Of a DNA stretch of 64,000 nt, positions 1 through 11,830 are shown piece by piece. Origin of the DNA: Lunularia cruciata (Eukaryota > Streptophyta > Marchantiopsida > Lunulariales > Lunulariaceae); the NCBI GenBank assembly GCA_948567375.1, contig OX419757.1, forward strand, positions 51,767,665 to 51,831,664. The letters are read 5' to 3'. The translations under genes and the position numbers were made by a program. The notes under the pieces were generated by a model. The model was not told the DNA's origin, did not search any database, and was given only the letters and a program-made list of their open reading frames with translations. Numbering within the stretch: the first letter of the stretch is position 1; each line of letters starts with the position of its first letter.

Positions 1-900
1 CACTGTCACACTATTGTCCAATGTAAGCACTAAAGCCAAAAGCTAGGTAGTGTAGACAATGATGATCTAGAGATGAGATGGCAAAACAATCTTCCAAATT
101 GATCTAAAGGACTAAAATTATAATTTCCAAACTATACAACCTATAAAATCAGCACCTCATGCAGCAAATGTAGGGACTTTATCTATTTAACCTAAAAAAT
201 TGGCAACAAAGCACATTACATAATTTTTCTACTAGACAGATGAAGAAGCAAGAAAAGGCCACCCTTGTATTTGTCCAACTCAATATACATGTGATTAGGT
301 CCTTTGATTATGCTTTTTTTTCCCACACATTGTACATGTAAGAGCACCCATCAAGACTTGCTTTCCACTTTCATTTTGCTTCTTCCTGGGTTTACCTTGT
401 GGTTCTTTTTATTATAGGTGGCGCAATAGTGTCTTCTCAAATATTTTCAAGGGTGATAGGATGATAGGGGTGAGCATAAAGTGCATAGAAATTTGAAATA
501 GTGTACAAGAGAAAGACTAGTGAAAGTAAAAAAAATTTCATTTTGGCAATAGTAACGGCAGTAACATGGCTACAAGGCAACAATAGATGCTTGTAGATTC
601 CAAATTTACAATGGCTATTCTCATCATTTCTTTATGGTAGTGTCACAATATATCTCTTGCTTGATGATGTCTACATCACAACTCCAGTAAAGCCAGTTGT
701 AGGAATCACTTTATACATTTGAGACTTTTCCAACTCTTCATTGAATTGTTTCATTGGAATTATGTTAATGAGGTGGACCACTCTAAAGCAAAAACCCCAT
801 GATTTTAAAAATTTCCCACTTGAGGATCATAGATTGTGATGATCATCTCAATAGAAGGCTTCTCAAAGATTTCTCTTGTAATTGAATCCACAAGATTAGA
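1..900. other. AT-rich stretch without recognised gene
   Basis: No open frame of useful length or recognisable domain is visible on either strand. It lies beyond the 3' side of the minus-strand Mutator-like remnant that follows, so part of it may be that element's decayed downstream sequence. This is inference only. Confidence 0.4.
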
Positions 901-1810
901 GGTGATATGGCCAAATTAGAGACCAACAATAGCATAGGTGTCCCAATGATCATGATAAATATTTTCAATGTATCTTTTTGCCACAAAATTTTTCTCTGCC
1001 ACCTTCTTCAATGCTTCTTGGAAAGAGTAACTGTATCTACATGTGGACAAGCCCAAAAAGCACTCTTGCAATCAATCTCAAACTTGCTGCCAATATTCTC
1101 TACAATGTGAAAGCAACACCAACAAGTCTTTGTAAGGGGAAGACCTTTGGCATATGCTTCAATTAAGCACTTTTCTCTATCATTTATGATTGTCATTCTT
1201 GAGAATTGATGTTTGGGATTGCTTCCTTTAATAGTGCAAGAAACCATTGCCATGTCTCCTTGCATTCATTTGGTGCTAATCTCCAAGCTAAGATCACCAA
1301 TTTACTCTCAAAATCCATTTATATGCTTAAAATAATTGTTGGATGAAGTTTTTCTTTGTAAAAATTTCATTTTTTGCCATAAACTATCACAAATGAATGA
1401 AATAATGGCATAGAGCTCAAGGACAAAAAAGAATCCTCTCAAAGTCTTGAATCATGTTACCATCTTTCACAATTTCTACAATCTATTTTTGAGAAAAGCA
1501 ATTGTCTTTGGGTTCACCTCAATCAACCTCTTTGCATAGTTGTGTGCAATCCAAAACAAATCACTCTATGCATATATAGATTCTTGTAGAAATACTCCTT
1601 TGCTTTTGCATTAGTACTATAACTAAGTGCAATGTTATAAATCCTTTTGAAGTAGGCTTGAATGGTCTTTGGTTTCATGGTTGAGTTCATTGCCAACGGT
1701 CTTTCTAGAAGTTTTGCAATCATCCATTTGTGTTTGGATAGAGAACCTCTTGATCTTGCCAGAGTTCCTTGGCACAAATGATATGTGTTAAATTGCATCA
1801 CTATTATTTC
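900..1810 (-). pseudogene. Mutator-like (MULE) transposase remnant
   Basis: On the minus strand, fragments in different frames resemble a MULE transposase in the right order. The 1523-1801 fragment (KPKTIQAYFKRIY, then SYSTNAKAKEY) resembles the N-terminal region before the catalytic core. Around 1200-1320 there is LVILAWRLAPNECKETWQWF, the segment that in MULE proteins follows the first catalytic Asp. The 1008-1265 fragment carries TIINDREKCLIEAYAKGLP and CCFHIVENI, matching the usual 'SDREKGL..A...P.A.H..C..H...N' block. Several frame changes and stops separate the pieces, so it is a fossil DNA transposon. No terminal inverted repeats were identified. FAR1-type host proteins share this fold, but the decay and surroundings favour a transposon. 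Confidence 0.6.
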
Positions 1811-1825
1811 TTGTGTTTGTTAGTT

Positions 1826-3110
1826 GATGATAACACCTTAAGAGAGATAGTGTTTGCTATGGCACAAGAGAGTGGATATCTTTCTTGGATGGAGCTTTCA
1901 TATGCTTTGCAGATGATACATGTCACGACAGATTTATATTTGGTCTGAGATGATCAAGTGACAATAGCAAATGTTGTGGTTATGGATCCTATTTGTGATG
2001 CAATTTTGGAGGGAGTGATTACTCATCCCTTTGGATGGGTGGCAATCTGAGTAGCATCATGCAAGGTCTCCAAGTATAGGATGTAATGTAATGTTTTGAG
2101 AATATGAGAACCTCCAAGAGAAACACAAGGCTTCAGCCCTCAATACTCTGATGTCTGAAAGAGATACCTTGTCTTTATTATAACAAAGAGGATCACCTCA
2201 AAGGGTGCTCCATGCTTGGATTATATACATGGATTGGTGGCATGTTAGCAAGCTCCACAATATAGATTAGTTATATGGATGGGTGACATGTTGATCCTTG
2301 TCCTATTTGGTTGGTCAAACAAGTTTGACCAGAAGGAATCTTTGGAGAATCTTATTGTAAGAAACTCAAAAAAGTATGGGTGAGGTGCCATTCAAAAGCT
2401 CTTGATTAGACAAATAAGGAGGGAGAAGAAAAACTTTTTCTATAGAAGGGGGACCCCCTTCTATAGAAAAAGTTTTAATTTTTTAGGCCTAATTCATCTG
2501 ATTAGGCCTCCAAAATTGGCTCAAAAGTTTTCAAGGTGTTTTTTACCTCTACCCTATTAGTGGAAGTATTCTATTTGATCTACTTAGACCATCAGATATA
2601 ACATCTTTTGAGATATTACAAAGCCAATTTCCACCTCTAGATAATGTGTCTAGCTAATAATATTACAATGTAGTGAGGTCACCTCTTTGTTACTCTAGCC
2701 TTGGAGTTATATGATATAATGGATATTTTGTTCAACACATTTGGCAAGGACTGCACAAGAGCTTATCATGTCAGCCATCAAGGATACCATTCTCACTCTC
2801 ATACTTTATAGCATATTTCAAATAATGTGTGCACATTGCTATATAGAGAACATTGGTTGGTGCAATCTATAAGAGAGCAATCATACTAGGTGATGCTTTT
2901 TTGGATGCTCTGTAGTTTGTAGACCTTACAACTTGCCTAATTATGATATCTTAGGTGCAATAGGGCAGATTTATCATATCAATACTATTGGGGCTTAACC
3001 CTTTTTACCTCTTTTATCTCATCCTTGTATACCTTGATGTGGTCTCCCATCCTTAGTGTTTTTTACGCTATCGTATTTTCTACTTAAAGCTTTTTTGGGG
3101 TGCTGCTAAG
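1826..3110 (+). mobile_element. LINE-like element, 5'-truncated copy interrupted by another insertion
   Basis: This matches the 3' part of the LINE-like copies at 12360-13490 and 13690-16565. It runs from the 'atagtgtttgctatggca' block through LALELY and AYHV-like coding remnants to the shared 3' tail 'ttggggctta' ... 'ggtctcccatcctta'. The coding part has many stops. A separate insertion of about 575 bp (2095-2670) splits it, with the LINE homology resuming at 'gaggtcacctctttg'. Loss of the 5' end with a conserved 3' end is the usual outcome of target-primed reverse transcription. Confidence 0.65.
2095..2670. mobile_element. LTR-like or MITE-like insertion inside the LINE copy
   Basis: The block begins TGTAATGTT and ends AATATTACA, an imperfect terminal inverted repeat with TG...CA ends. 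It is bounded by an 'atgta'-like duplication and interrupts a LINE-like copy whose two halves rejoin on either side. It shares segments with 56040-56706 on the opposite strand, for example 'tctttattata', 'acaaagaggatc', the 'ccttgtcctat.tggttggtcaa' block and 'ctaccctattag'. No coding capacity is seen. A solo LTR is the preferred reading, with a large MITE as the alternative. Confidence 0.5.
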
Positions 3111-3149
3111 TGTATTTGAGGGGTTTGATAAAAATCTGGTGAAAAGCGC

Positions 3150-4230
3150 AACCAGTATGAAAACAAGCAAAAGTGCAATTGCGTGGAGCACATGAGGATT
3201 GGAAGACCCCATCAAGCCATACAAGGAAGAGATAAAAGAGGTAAAATTGAACTAGGCTCCAATAGTATTGATATGAAAAATATACCTTATTGCACCTAAG
3301 ATATTTGAGCTATGCAACTTGTAAGGTGTACAAACTATGGAGCATTTGAAGAAACATCACCTAGTGTGATTGCTCTCCTATAGATTACACCAGCCAATGC
3401 TCTTTGTAGAGCAATGGACACATGTTGTCTAAAGTATGCTACAAAGTATGAGAGTGATAGTGGTACCCCTTGACGTCTAATGTGATAAACTCTCTTGAAC
3501 TCCTTGACAAATGTGTCAAATGTTGTGTCCATCTCTCTATATAACTCCAAGGCTAGACAAACAAAGAGGTGATCTTGCTGCATACCCCTATACTTGGAGA
3601 CCTTGCATGCTGTTGCTCCGCTTTGCAACCCATCCAAGGGGATGAGTAATCATTCCCTCCAAAATTGCACCATGCATAAGACCTATAACAACAACATCCA
3701 CCACTCTCACCTGATCATCTTGGACCAAGTATAAGTTTGCTTTGACACTTGTTGTCTACAAAGCATACAAATGCTCCCTCCAAGCAAGGTATCCACTCTC
3801 TCATGCCATAGCAAACACTATATCCTTGATGGCACCATGGGTAGATATCCTCTTGCCTCCAAAAGGACAACATATCATATGGACCTGATCTAGTGCAGAA
3901 GCACACTCACAAGTGAGTAATGAAGATGTAGATGGATGGACCAAACCTAGGCAAAACTTCACCCTTGTAGAGAAGGTAGTTGGTGTGAGTCTGAATGCCC
4001 TAATGCATGGTAGAGCTAGGATCCAAGAGCCAGCATCGTTGCCGGAGCAAGAGCAAATATGTGCCATTAGTGACCAAGGAATGAACAATTCAACTAAGAG
4101 AGAATGTAATGTATATTAGCACTTTTGCTCCATCAAGGAAGATTGCAAATCTGTAGTCCAATTTGACAGTAGTGAAACAAAGGATGGAAACTACTTCTTT
4201 GCCTGTGGGGAGATAGACAATCTCTCGTCT
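3150..4230 (-). mobile_element. LINE-like element, 5'-truncated, opposite orientation
   Basis: The reverse complement matches the 3' half of the copies at 12.4-13.5 and 15.4-16.6 kb. Its 3' tail lies at about 3190-3290 ('gaccccatcaagccataca'). Two coding pieces survive. The first, 3801-4088, contains GSWILALPCIRAFRL, then CECASALDQVHMICCPFGGKRI, the Cys/His-rich segment downstream of the RT domain in this family. The second, 3335-3637, contains the conserved LALELYREMDTTFDTFVKE and YFVAYFRQHVSIALQRA blocks. It lies tail to tail with the copy ending near 3110. It is a LINE remnant with frame changes. Confidence 0.65.
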
Positions 4231-4250
4231 ATCTCAATAACACAAAGGAT

Positions 4251-4311
4251 GGAAAGTACTCCTTTGCATGTGGGAGATAGACCATCTCCCACATGCAAAG
4301 GAGTCCTTTCC
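4251..4311. repeat. 28-bp-arm near-perfect hairpin
   Basis: The left arm 4251-4278 and right arm 4284-4311 are reverse complements with one mismatch, around a 5-nt loop (agacc). The arm sequence (ctcctttgcatgtgggagat) is a variant of a LINE-derived motif repeated nearby at about 4196-4220 and 4358-4392. The palindrome therefore looks like an inverted duplication of a LINE segment. Confidence 0.85.
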
Positions 4312-4554
4312 ATCTCTCGTCTATCGCAATCAAATCAAGAGAGAAAAGGATCGCTCATCCTCCTTTGCCTGTGGGGTAGATAGACCATCTCTCTTGTTGC
4401 GCAATAAAGGGGGAAGATCACTCCTCCTCCTGAGTCACAAAACGAGAGGGAAATAAGGGACGGAGAGAGCACAAAAACGTGGTAAGTGCAATCTCCTCTA
4501 TACATAATAGATTCACCGGGATGCAGTTAAGTTTATGTGGTCAAATTTGGTGAA

Positions 4555-4645
4555 AATCTGGTGCCAGCCGGTGTAAACAAGAAGGATGGGAAGACCCAAT
4601 CACGCCGGAACATGGAAAGAACGAGGGGGTAAAGTTTAGTCCATC
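4555..4645 (-). mobile_element. LINE-like 3' tail fragment
   Basis: The stretch 'aaggatgggaagaccc' ... 'gggggtaaagttta' is the reverse complement of the conserved 3' end of the LINE-like family. Only the tail remains. The preceding 'ggtgaaaatctggtg' also occurs just before the tail of the copy at 3150, so the shared terminus extends a little beyond the transcribed-looking part. Confidence 0.55.
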
Positions 4646-4649
4646 TCTG

Positions 4650-5420
4650 CCTCATTACTTCGGTAAGGTAACAAACGTATACTCTTCTATTTAAGAGAAG
4701 CAAGAGCTCGCAGTTGCGCAGACTGCTTCGCGAGAGGGCAAAGGGTAGGGAAGAAGATTGTTGAGGGAACCCGCAATGGCAGTAGAGCCACGTTCGGGTC
4801 CTTTTTTCGGCCGGTCTCGCAGATGGGATCCTCCTTTTCGGGACGCGTTTGACAATGCTGCGCTTGCAGACCAGACCTTCGATCGCCATGAACGAATTAC
4901 GATTACACGCACCAAGATTGGCTTGGAACTGCTAGATCTCACATATCAAAGCTGATTCCTGGTAGTAGACTCCAGCAGTGCATGTTCTTCCAGACCGAAC
5001 TATTTTACCGATCTTCTGTTTGATTCCCAGATGTGTGGACTCTCTTCTTGGCCTACTTTGCAACCCCCGTGTATCTTCTCTTTCATCTAATCAGGGCGAT
5101 CTTAAATGGAACCCTTTAGTATCACTTTCACTTCAATCGCTACTTTTGGAGAAAATTCTGGGTAATGAGTGGCTTTAGGTCGCTTCAACGAAATTCTAGA
5201 TTAACTTAGCATGCCTCGTCTTATTTAGCTTGTCCCGTTTCCAGAAGTTTGACCCTGTCTCCTGCAGTCGCCCAATCTGATTACACCGTGGCTGCTCTCG
5301 TGCTGCAGCTATGTATCTGTGATACAGTTTGATGGTCCTCTCCGTTTGTTCAATACCAGAAAAAAATCATCTTAGGTCAGTTACCATTCGACATTCTGTC
5401 CCGCAATCGTCTGCCAGCTA
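4650..5420. other. Intergenic region upstream of the heat-shock locus
   Basis: Base composition is less AT-rich and lower in repeats than the flanks, like host DNA. Short open frames on both strands show no recognisable domain. I see no defined gene here. Distal promoter sequence of the small heat-shock locus would be expected in this interval. Confidence 0.35.
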
Positions 5421-5425
5421 CTTAA

Positions 5426-5582
5426 GAAACTTCCCTTTGCTTCAATATCTCTTGTACAAGCATAACTCTGCTGAGTCCATCTATTCGCGATCCATTCAGT
5501 TATCGACAGCCTAATCTTGAAATACAATAACCACTATCACCATTCATCTTCAGGAACCTTGAGAGCCAACCCTCGATATAAG
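5426..5582 (+). promoter_or_regulatory. Heat-shock-type promoter (HSEs and TATA box)
   Basis: At 5549-5561 the sequence TTC-ag-GAA-cc-TTg is a near-consensus heat-shock element (alternating nTTCn/nGAAn blocks). A two-block element GAA-ac-TTC sits at 5426-5433. A TATA-like TATAAG lies at 5577-5582, about 16 bp downstream of the main element and 40 bp before the ATG at 5622. Heat-shock factor trimers bind such arrays in plant small-HSP promoters. The spacing fits a real promoter. Confidence 0.55.
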
Positions 5583-5621
5583 AAGTTACTTTGAAAGAGT
5601 GATTAAGAGGTCAGTTTCGCT

Positions 5622-5989
5622 ATGACTTCAGTAGGGACTTGCGTTGAAATGGACATCAATACCAGAGTAGAAGCAGATATTGAGAATCTCTTGAAAAATC
5701 CGTGTAACGTACAATCTTGCTTCTTGCTTAAGGTTATTCCAAGGAGAGTGAAAGTGACAGTGGAGAACAGATGCTGAAGATTAGTGGCGAGCGTCTCATT
5801 CCTGATTTAGAAGACAGTGACACTCCGCACAGGCTGGAGGGGAACTATGGACGCTTTGTTAGAAACTTCAGGCTCCCAAAACACGTGCATGTGGACCAAA
5901 TAAGAGCGAAGGTTGAACATGGGATATTAACGGTTATGGTTCCAAAGGTTGTGGTATCTGAAGAAGTTGTTCAACTACAAGTAGCATAA
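5622..5989 (+). pseudogene. Small heat-shock protein (HSP20/alpha-crystallin family), frame-disrupted
   Basis: The open frame from 5771 has KISGERL (beta-strand before the loop), then YGRFVRNFRLP and VDQIRAKVEHGILTVMVPKV. These are the C-terminal half of an alpha-crystallin domain, including the G-x-L-T-V signature. Upstream, from ATG 5622 in another frame, comes a run ending VKVTVENR, the strand expected directly before (V)LKISGER. The two parts differ by a frame shift near 5765, so this is a pseudogene, a sequencing error or, less likely, an unusual spliced gene. The N-terminal arm before VKVTVENR is short and unlike usual class I proteins. Family members are ATP-independent chaperones that hold unfolding proteins. 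The HSE/TATA promoter just upstream supports a once heat-inducible gene. Confidence 0.7.
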
Positions 5990-7365
5990 CGACTGCATAA
6001 CACCTCATCATACGGCTAAGAATAGATCTCATGAACGTTGTTGGTTTTATAGACAAGAAAGATAGCAGACATGAGCAGAAGGTTACGAAGAAAGCTGTAG
6101 ATTGAAGCAGTGCAGCACCATAGGAGCCCTGCATTCACTCCACTCATGAATGGATGGTCAATGAGTTCGTGAAGTTAAGGTGCAGGGTGTTCATTTTTCA
6201 GAGTTTTTAAGACAGTACAGTACTTCTGTTTTTCAGTTTCCTTTTACTTCACAAATGATGACCAGCCTGTGTGATGTACTCGTCCCCAATCTCGTTTCAG
6301 GAGTATTAGTAACGAGTTGTAACATCTCGTGTCGAGAGAGTGCAGAAACTGGCCTTGTAATCTACCACCGTTAAACAGAGTTTTAAAATGCTCTCTAGAT
6401 TAGTGTCGCACTTGTTGGTTTATCGTGCTTATCGGTTTGAGAGGTTGCGGTTCTTTCCTTTCAAAACAGCCACCTGTTTCGACAATAATTGGGACTTGTT
6501 TTTAATTGCGCCGGCAGAGAAACTGCAGAATTTAATAAGTGAATTCACCTAACTAGTCCTGTTCTTATATTAAGTTCAGATAATGGAGGAACGAAGAGAA
6601 CTAACTTGTACTGTGTAACATGGATATTGGACCCGAGCTGGGTACTTGCACCTATTGCTAATTGCTATTGACTGATCGATGACAGGTAGAAGAGTAAAAT
6701 TTGTATACGTTTCCGAGTTCAGAGTTCTTACTCGGAATCAATGCTTTTCTCTATGCACTGCTCCAAGCTCGTTGCAATCTCAGAAAAAGAAGCAAACCGT
6801 TGAACTTGAAACTACGCTTAAGACAGTGTCCTCTGAAAACTGCTTTCTTCACCTGAACGTGAAGATCAGACAAAGAGCTGATTGTGGATTGTGGATTGTG
6901 AGCTGACTTTAAATTTGCCTGTAAGTTTCCTCTCAGAGACAAGAACCTTGAAGTAAGAGCCTCTCACACGGCTTTCACTCCTGGAACTAATACCAAAAGT
7001 CCTCCTTCTCTTCTCTCCTTGGTCTCATGGATAGAACTGGGGTTATACCACAGAATGGTGATGACTCTAGTTCAACATTATGGCGATACAACACGATCTG
7101 AACGGTGTTCTCTCTTTGTAAACGTGAAGAAATAAGAGAATAGAAAAATAAGCAGAATTCATGATGTATAGGGACAAGATAATGACACATCTGAACCTTG
7201 AAGTACCAAGAAATAATGGCTCCTTGTAGACTTACTCGGTGGCCTTGAATGCCACCGCATTGAATTTCGGTAGACGGAAAGAGTACAGCTTGTAGATAAA
7301 AAGACGTTTTGATGTTGTTAACTGATGGGATTAAACCCATAAGGTAGGGAGATAACACTGAACTC
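5990..7365. other. Region 3' of the small HSP locus, no recognised gene
   Basis: Mixed-composition, host-like sequence. Short frames such as 6679-6906 (plus) and 6987-7358 (minus) show no domain or family resemblance. The 3' untranslated region of the heat-shock locus would fall in the first few hundred bases. Confidence 0.35.
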
Positions 7366-7401
7366 CTATGTAAACTTAATACAATAGATTCTTATATATT
7401 C

Positions 7402-7632
7402 TGATGTTGTCCTCCTGTTTATTGCACCTCATTGCGAATTGTCCATGCAGGCCTCACTGCATAAGTCAGTTTCCTGCGATGTTATCATGCTCTTTGTAGC
7501 TCAGGTATCAGGTCAGCAATCTTGAGCATCATAGAGTAGCACTTTACTTGAGTTCAAGCTAGTGGGTAGCAATCCAATTGAACTGATCAGTGAGAATAGT
7601 CTTCTCTCTATCCCTCTGTGTGACCTGTAATA
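7402..7632 (+). repeat. Copia 5' LTR
   Basis: This aligns with 12078-12359. Shared landmarks are 'tgatgttgtc.tcct' at the start, 'gttatcatgctc.ttgtagctca' in the middle and 'gaatagtcttctctctatccct' near the end. The 3' copy carries about 35 extra bases in the middle. The exact outer boundary is uncertain, since weak similarity continues some 30 bp upstream. Confidence 0.7.
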
Positions 7633-7646
7633 TGGTATCAGAGCGA
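7633..7646 (+). other. Copia primer-binding site for initiator tRNA-Met
   Basis: TGGTATCAGAGCGA directly follows the 5' LTR. It is complementary to CCA plus the 3' end of initiator tRNA-Met. The match runs 14 nt against the tRNA-iMet gene at 31507-31578 of this window, including the G after GAGC where other plant iMet-type sites usually have C. Confidence 0.8.
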
Positions 7647-7799
7647 ACATCCGATTGACTTAGGTACGTGTCTTGTGTATATGCTCTCCTTTTGAGTTAT
7701 ATACTTCCCACATCTCTGTTTATATTTTATTTCAAATAGTCTTGAGATAGCCTTGTCCATTTGAAGTTTTTCTCCTTCATCCGAGAGTGGGAGATTCAA

Positions 7800-9780
7800 T
7801 GGCCACGAGCTCAAGCTCGTCTGATCAGCAAATAGACCAGCAAATTGACCGCTCAGATGAGAACTACATTACGTGGATTTTGTCATGAAATACTTGATGA
7901 GTTCACTACAACTCTACGAGTACAAGTATGTTGATGGGACGTTGGCATGCCCACCTTCTAAGGATACAATATCAAAATGGGATGAAGGAGAGATGGAAGC
8001 ATGCACATTAATTGTCTTGAATGTTAAACCCTCTTAACATGTTCACCTACAAAAATGTGAGATTGCGGGGACTTGTGGGAAAAGCTAGAGAAGGTCCACA
8101 AGCCAATAGTGACATCACAAAGCTCTTCTTGCAAAAGGAACTCTACAACCTTCATTATACAGATGGCAATTCAAAGGAAAGCTTCCTTTGAATTTTTTTT
8201 GACATTCGAGACCACTACCTTGAGTTTGGAGGCAAGATGAGTAAGAGAAGCATGGCATTCTTGGTACTCAATGCACTGCTAGAGTCATGGGATCCATTGG
8301 TCCAATCTATTGGTTCTCAAAGAAAAGAGAAAATGGTTGAGGAGGTTGTGCAAGTGATACTTCTTGAAGAGGAGTTAAGGACAAAGGAGAGAGAAACTCT
8401 CCTATTCTCTACCTTGATAGTCAAATGACCAAGCAACATCCTAAAGTGCATAACTCAAGAGGCATGCCAAATCCAAAAGGGATGAAGAAAAAGATAGAAA
8501 AGTCAAGAAGTATGTGCAAGGCATGTGGATGCAAGGAACATTGGTCAGGCGATGTCAAATGCTTGATGTCAAACACCGGTGGTTCATTGAGTGCAAACAT
8601 TGCAGTAGTGTGTGCAACACATGAGGTAATCTCCGAGTCACAATTCATGATTGCAACCTATTTTCAGCCATGCCATTATGTTTGAATCAATAGTGCAATA
8701 GATGTGCATATCCAAGGTGACAAGAATAAGCTTCACAATTTTGATGAGAATACTTACACAACTTCAAGGGTATGATGGAGGTATCAACCAAACCCATGGT
8801 TCACAAGAAATGCACCTAACCATTCTTGGCCCCAAGGGAGAAAGTGTACTAGTTGTTATCTAGAATGTGCATTATGTTCTTGGAGCTCATGATATGCTAT
8901 TATGTTCAACAACCTTGTACATGAAGGGTTGCAAGTTTTAACTTTGATGAAAGGGATGTCAATTGGATTCTACATTCAGGAAACCTTCTTGCACAAGGTG
9001 TTCTAAACGGCAAGGCTTACCTAATCCAGTGTAGGATTGAGGAATTTGCTACTATAGCTAGTTCAACTACTTCAGGCTGAACACTCATGGCATGGCACCA
9101 AGCACTTACACATGTTGTGATGCATTCCATTTGTGAAGCTGAAAGGTTAGGTGCTATAGATGGCATGATCATCAAGGGAATAAGAAAATGATACCAACAT
9201 GTGAATCATGTATTGTCGGTAAGAGATATTGAGAACACTTCCCAAGCACACAAAAACATGCAAAAGGAGTGTTGGATGTTGTTGTGTCAGATCTAGCATT
9301 CTCTGATCAGGCCAATTTTGGAAGTTTTGAAATTCTGATCACATAGATAGACAAGTACTTGGGTTATTGCAGCCTCTCATTCTTGTAGAGAAAAAACCAA
9401 GCCGTTGATGCTTATAGGGTTTGGGAAGTGGAAGCTTAAAGAGGAATTGGTAAAGGGGTAAAAATCTTCCTCATTGATCAAAGTACATTGTATGTGAATC
9501 ATGATCTAGATTCACACATCAAGGCCAAAGGTATTTGGCACATAATAACCCCTTGTATACCCACAAGATTGTCAAAATGGCAAAGTGGATGAATTGTATA
9601 GTATGAAGCAGTACTTACACTCCTTGATGATGCTAAGCTGGATCATTGGTATTGGGTGTTTGTGGTTAAATATTTCATGTGGACTCACAATTAGATACCT
9701 CTCACAAGACTTCATGGCAGAATGCCCTATGAAGCATTTTATGGTGAGAAACCATCTTTCATCTTAGCTTGTCATTTTAG
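7800..9780 (+). pseudogene. Copia gag-protease-integrase remnants
   Basis: Starting near the ATG at 7800 (MATSSSSS-like), the text resembles a Copia gag. A Cys/His cluster (CKACGCKEHW) follows near 8515, then a protease/integrase junction with VHYV near 8865 and an integrase tail with NG...K and RMPYEAFYGEKPSF-like text near 9720-9765. Heavily interrupted. Described as a fossil only. Confidence 0.55.
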
Positions 9781-10389
9781 ATGTGCAATGTGGTATCACA
9801 TATCAAAGGAGAAGCATAGAAAAGTAGATCTAAAAGCAAAGAAAGGGATTTTTGTTGGTTACTCTCACAAGGGATAAAAATCTTCAAACCTAAGTACATG
9901 CCAATTGAGACAAGCAAAGATGATAGATTTAAAGTGCAGATATGAGTCCACATTTGTTATTTCCATGGATACTCATGTGAATGATGGAGAAATAGATGAT
10001 CAATTTATTGCTTTTGGCATTACAATGTCTTCACATACTAATGACTTAAGTATACCTAAGCCATAAGTATAGGAATCATAGGTCCACGTGGAAATTGATT
10101 CTCAAGAAGAGTCAAACACTACGAGTAGAGCCAAGACCACTGCAAGTCAAGAATGATTAGTTAGCATTGCCAACAAACAACTTCAACCAACTCTACATCA
10201 ACAATGGAGAGGTGGATGGAATATGGATCCTACCAACATTGTCCAAGGTAGGAGAAATTGACATACATTTTGATAAAGACCCACGTACAATCTAATAAGC
10301 AAAGACCTCACCATTGAACAAGGAGTGTGAGCATGCTATGGAAAAGGAGATCACCTCATTCATAGAACATGATACATAGGAGTTCACAA

Positions 10390-11830
10390 CACTCCATGAC
10401 GGGAGAAAAACTATTGGGTTCTAAGTAGGGTTTTCAAAGGAAATTTGCTATAGATGGTTCTATTGAGCACTCCAAGGCCCAATTGGTTGCACATGGCTAT
10501 TCCAAAGTGGAAGGTATAGAATATCACAAATTTTTTGCATATGTAGCCCGCATTTCTACAATCAAAGTTTTTTATTGCGATGGTTGCAACTCTAGATTGA
10601 ATAAAATGACAACTCAATGTCATATCAGCTTACTTGAATAGTGAACTTAAGGAAGAGAACATATTCATGAAGGTCCTTGATGGCCTTGACGTTCCACCAC
10701 AACAAAAAGGAAAAGTATTGAGATTGTTGAAAACCCTGTATGGAAACAAGTTGGAAGAGGTTGGAACAAAGACTTGGATGCATCACTTTGTAAGCTTTGT
10801 TGAAAATGCTCAAATCTGATCCTTGCTTGTATGTTGCTCAAGTAAGTGACCAGGTTCTTGCAATTGTTGTGTATGTTAATGATGCATTGATTGGTAGGAA
10901 GACCTTTGAGATACTACATGCACACAAGGAGGAGTAATTGGAATGCTACAAGACAAAAGATCTTGGGGAGCTAAATCATTTTCTTGGAATAGAGTTCTTT
11001 CAAAACAAAGCAGCAAGAACCATTAGCATAAGCCAAGAAATGTACATTTCCCAAAATTTGAAAGAATTTGGTTTGGAGTACTCAAAAGTAGTGGCAACTA
11101 CAATGGAACCAAGTCATTTCACCCTGCATGAGAATGATGAGCTTCTTGGTATTGAGGAAGCTAGATACTATCTAAGCTCCATGGGTTCACTCATGTGGGT
11201 TGTAGATGATACAAGATATGCCATCACATTTTTATTTCATCATTTTGTGCAATTCCAATCATATCCATGTGTTTCTCATTTGTGAGGGATCAAGCATATA
11301 TAGAGAAACTTGAAAGGAACAAAAGACTTGGTGTTGCAATACGGTTGCAAGAACACAAGTTTGCAGCTTGTTGGTTATAGTGATGCAGATTGGGATGGTT
11401 GTACCAAGACATGGTGTTCCATAGGCAATTATAATTTTAAGTTATGAGGTGCAGTAGTCACATGGTCAAGCAAGAAGCAGTCTATAATTTTGACAACATC
11501 AACCAAATCTCAGTATGTGGTTGTTAGCATAGTTGCAAAGGAGGCCATTTGGCTTCATTTTTTTTGGAAGGATTACCAGATATGAGGACACCTCATTTAC
11601 CTCATTTATGAAGACAATTGGTTGTGTATTGCCATAGCAAAGAATCCTATACATCATGGTTGTACCAAACACTATGATGTGCAAAACTTTATGGATGGAC
11701 ATCACTTTATTAGGAAGTGTGCTAAGGAAGGAAAGTCCAAGTTAGAGTACTGTCCTACCAAAAGGATAACAATGGACATATTCACTACAACACTTCTTAA
11801 GTCTCAATTTATAACCTATAGAGATATGCT
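10390..11830 (+). pseudogene. Copia reverse transcriptase and RNase H remnants
   Basis: The 10938-11285 frame carries KDLGELNHFLGIEF and ISQEMYISQNLKEF, then a YLSSMGSLMWVVDDTRYAI block, all hallmarks of Copia RT. From 11360 comes RNase H-like text (YSDADWDG-like). At 11622-11954 there is KHYDVQNFMDGHHFIRK followed by the YCPTK...DIFTT tail typical of the Copia C-terminus. Interrupted in several places. Confidence 0.75.
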
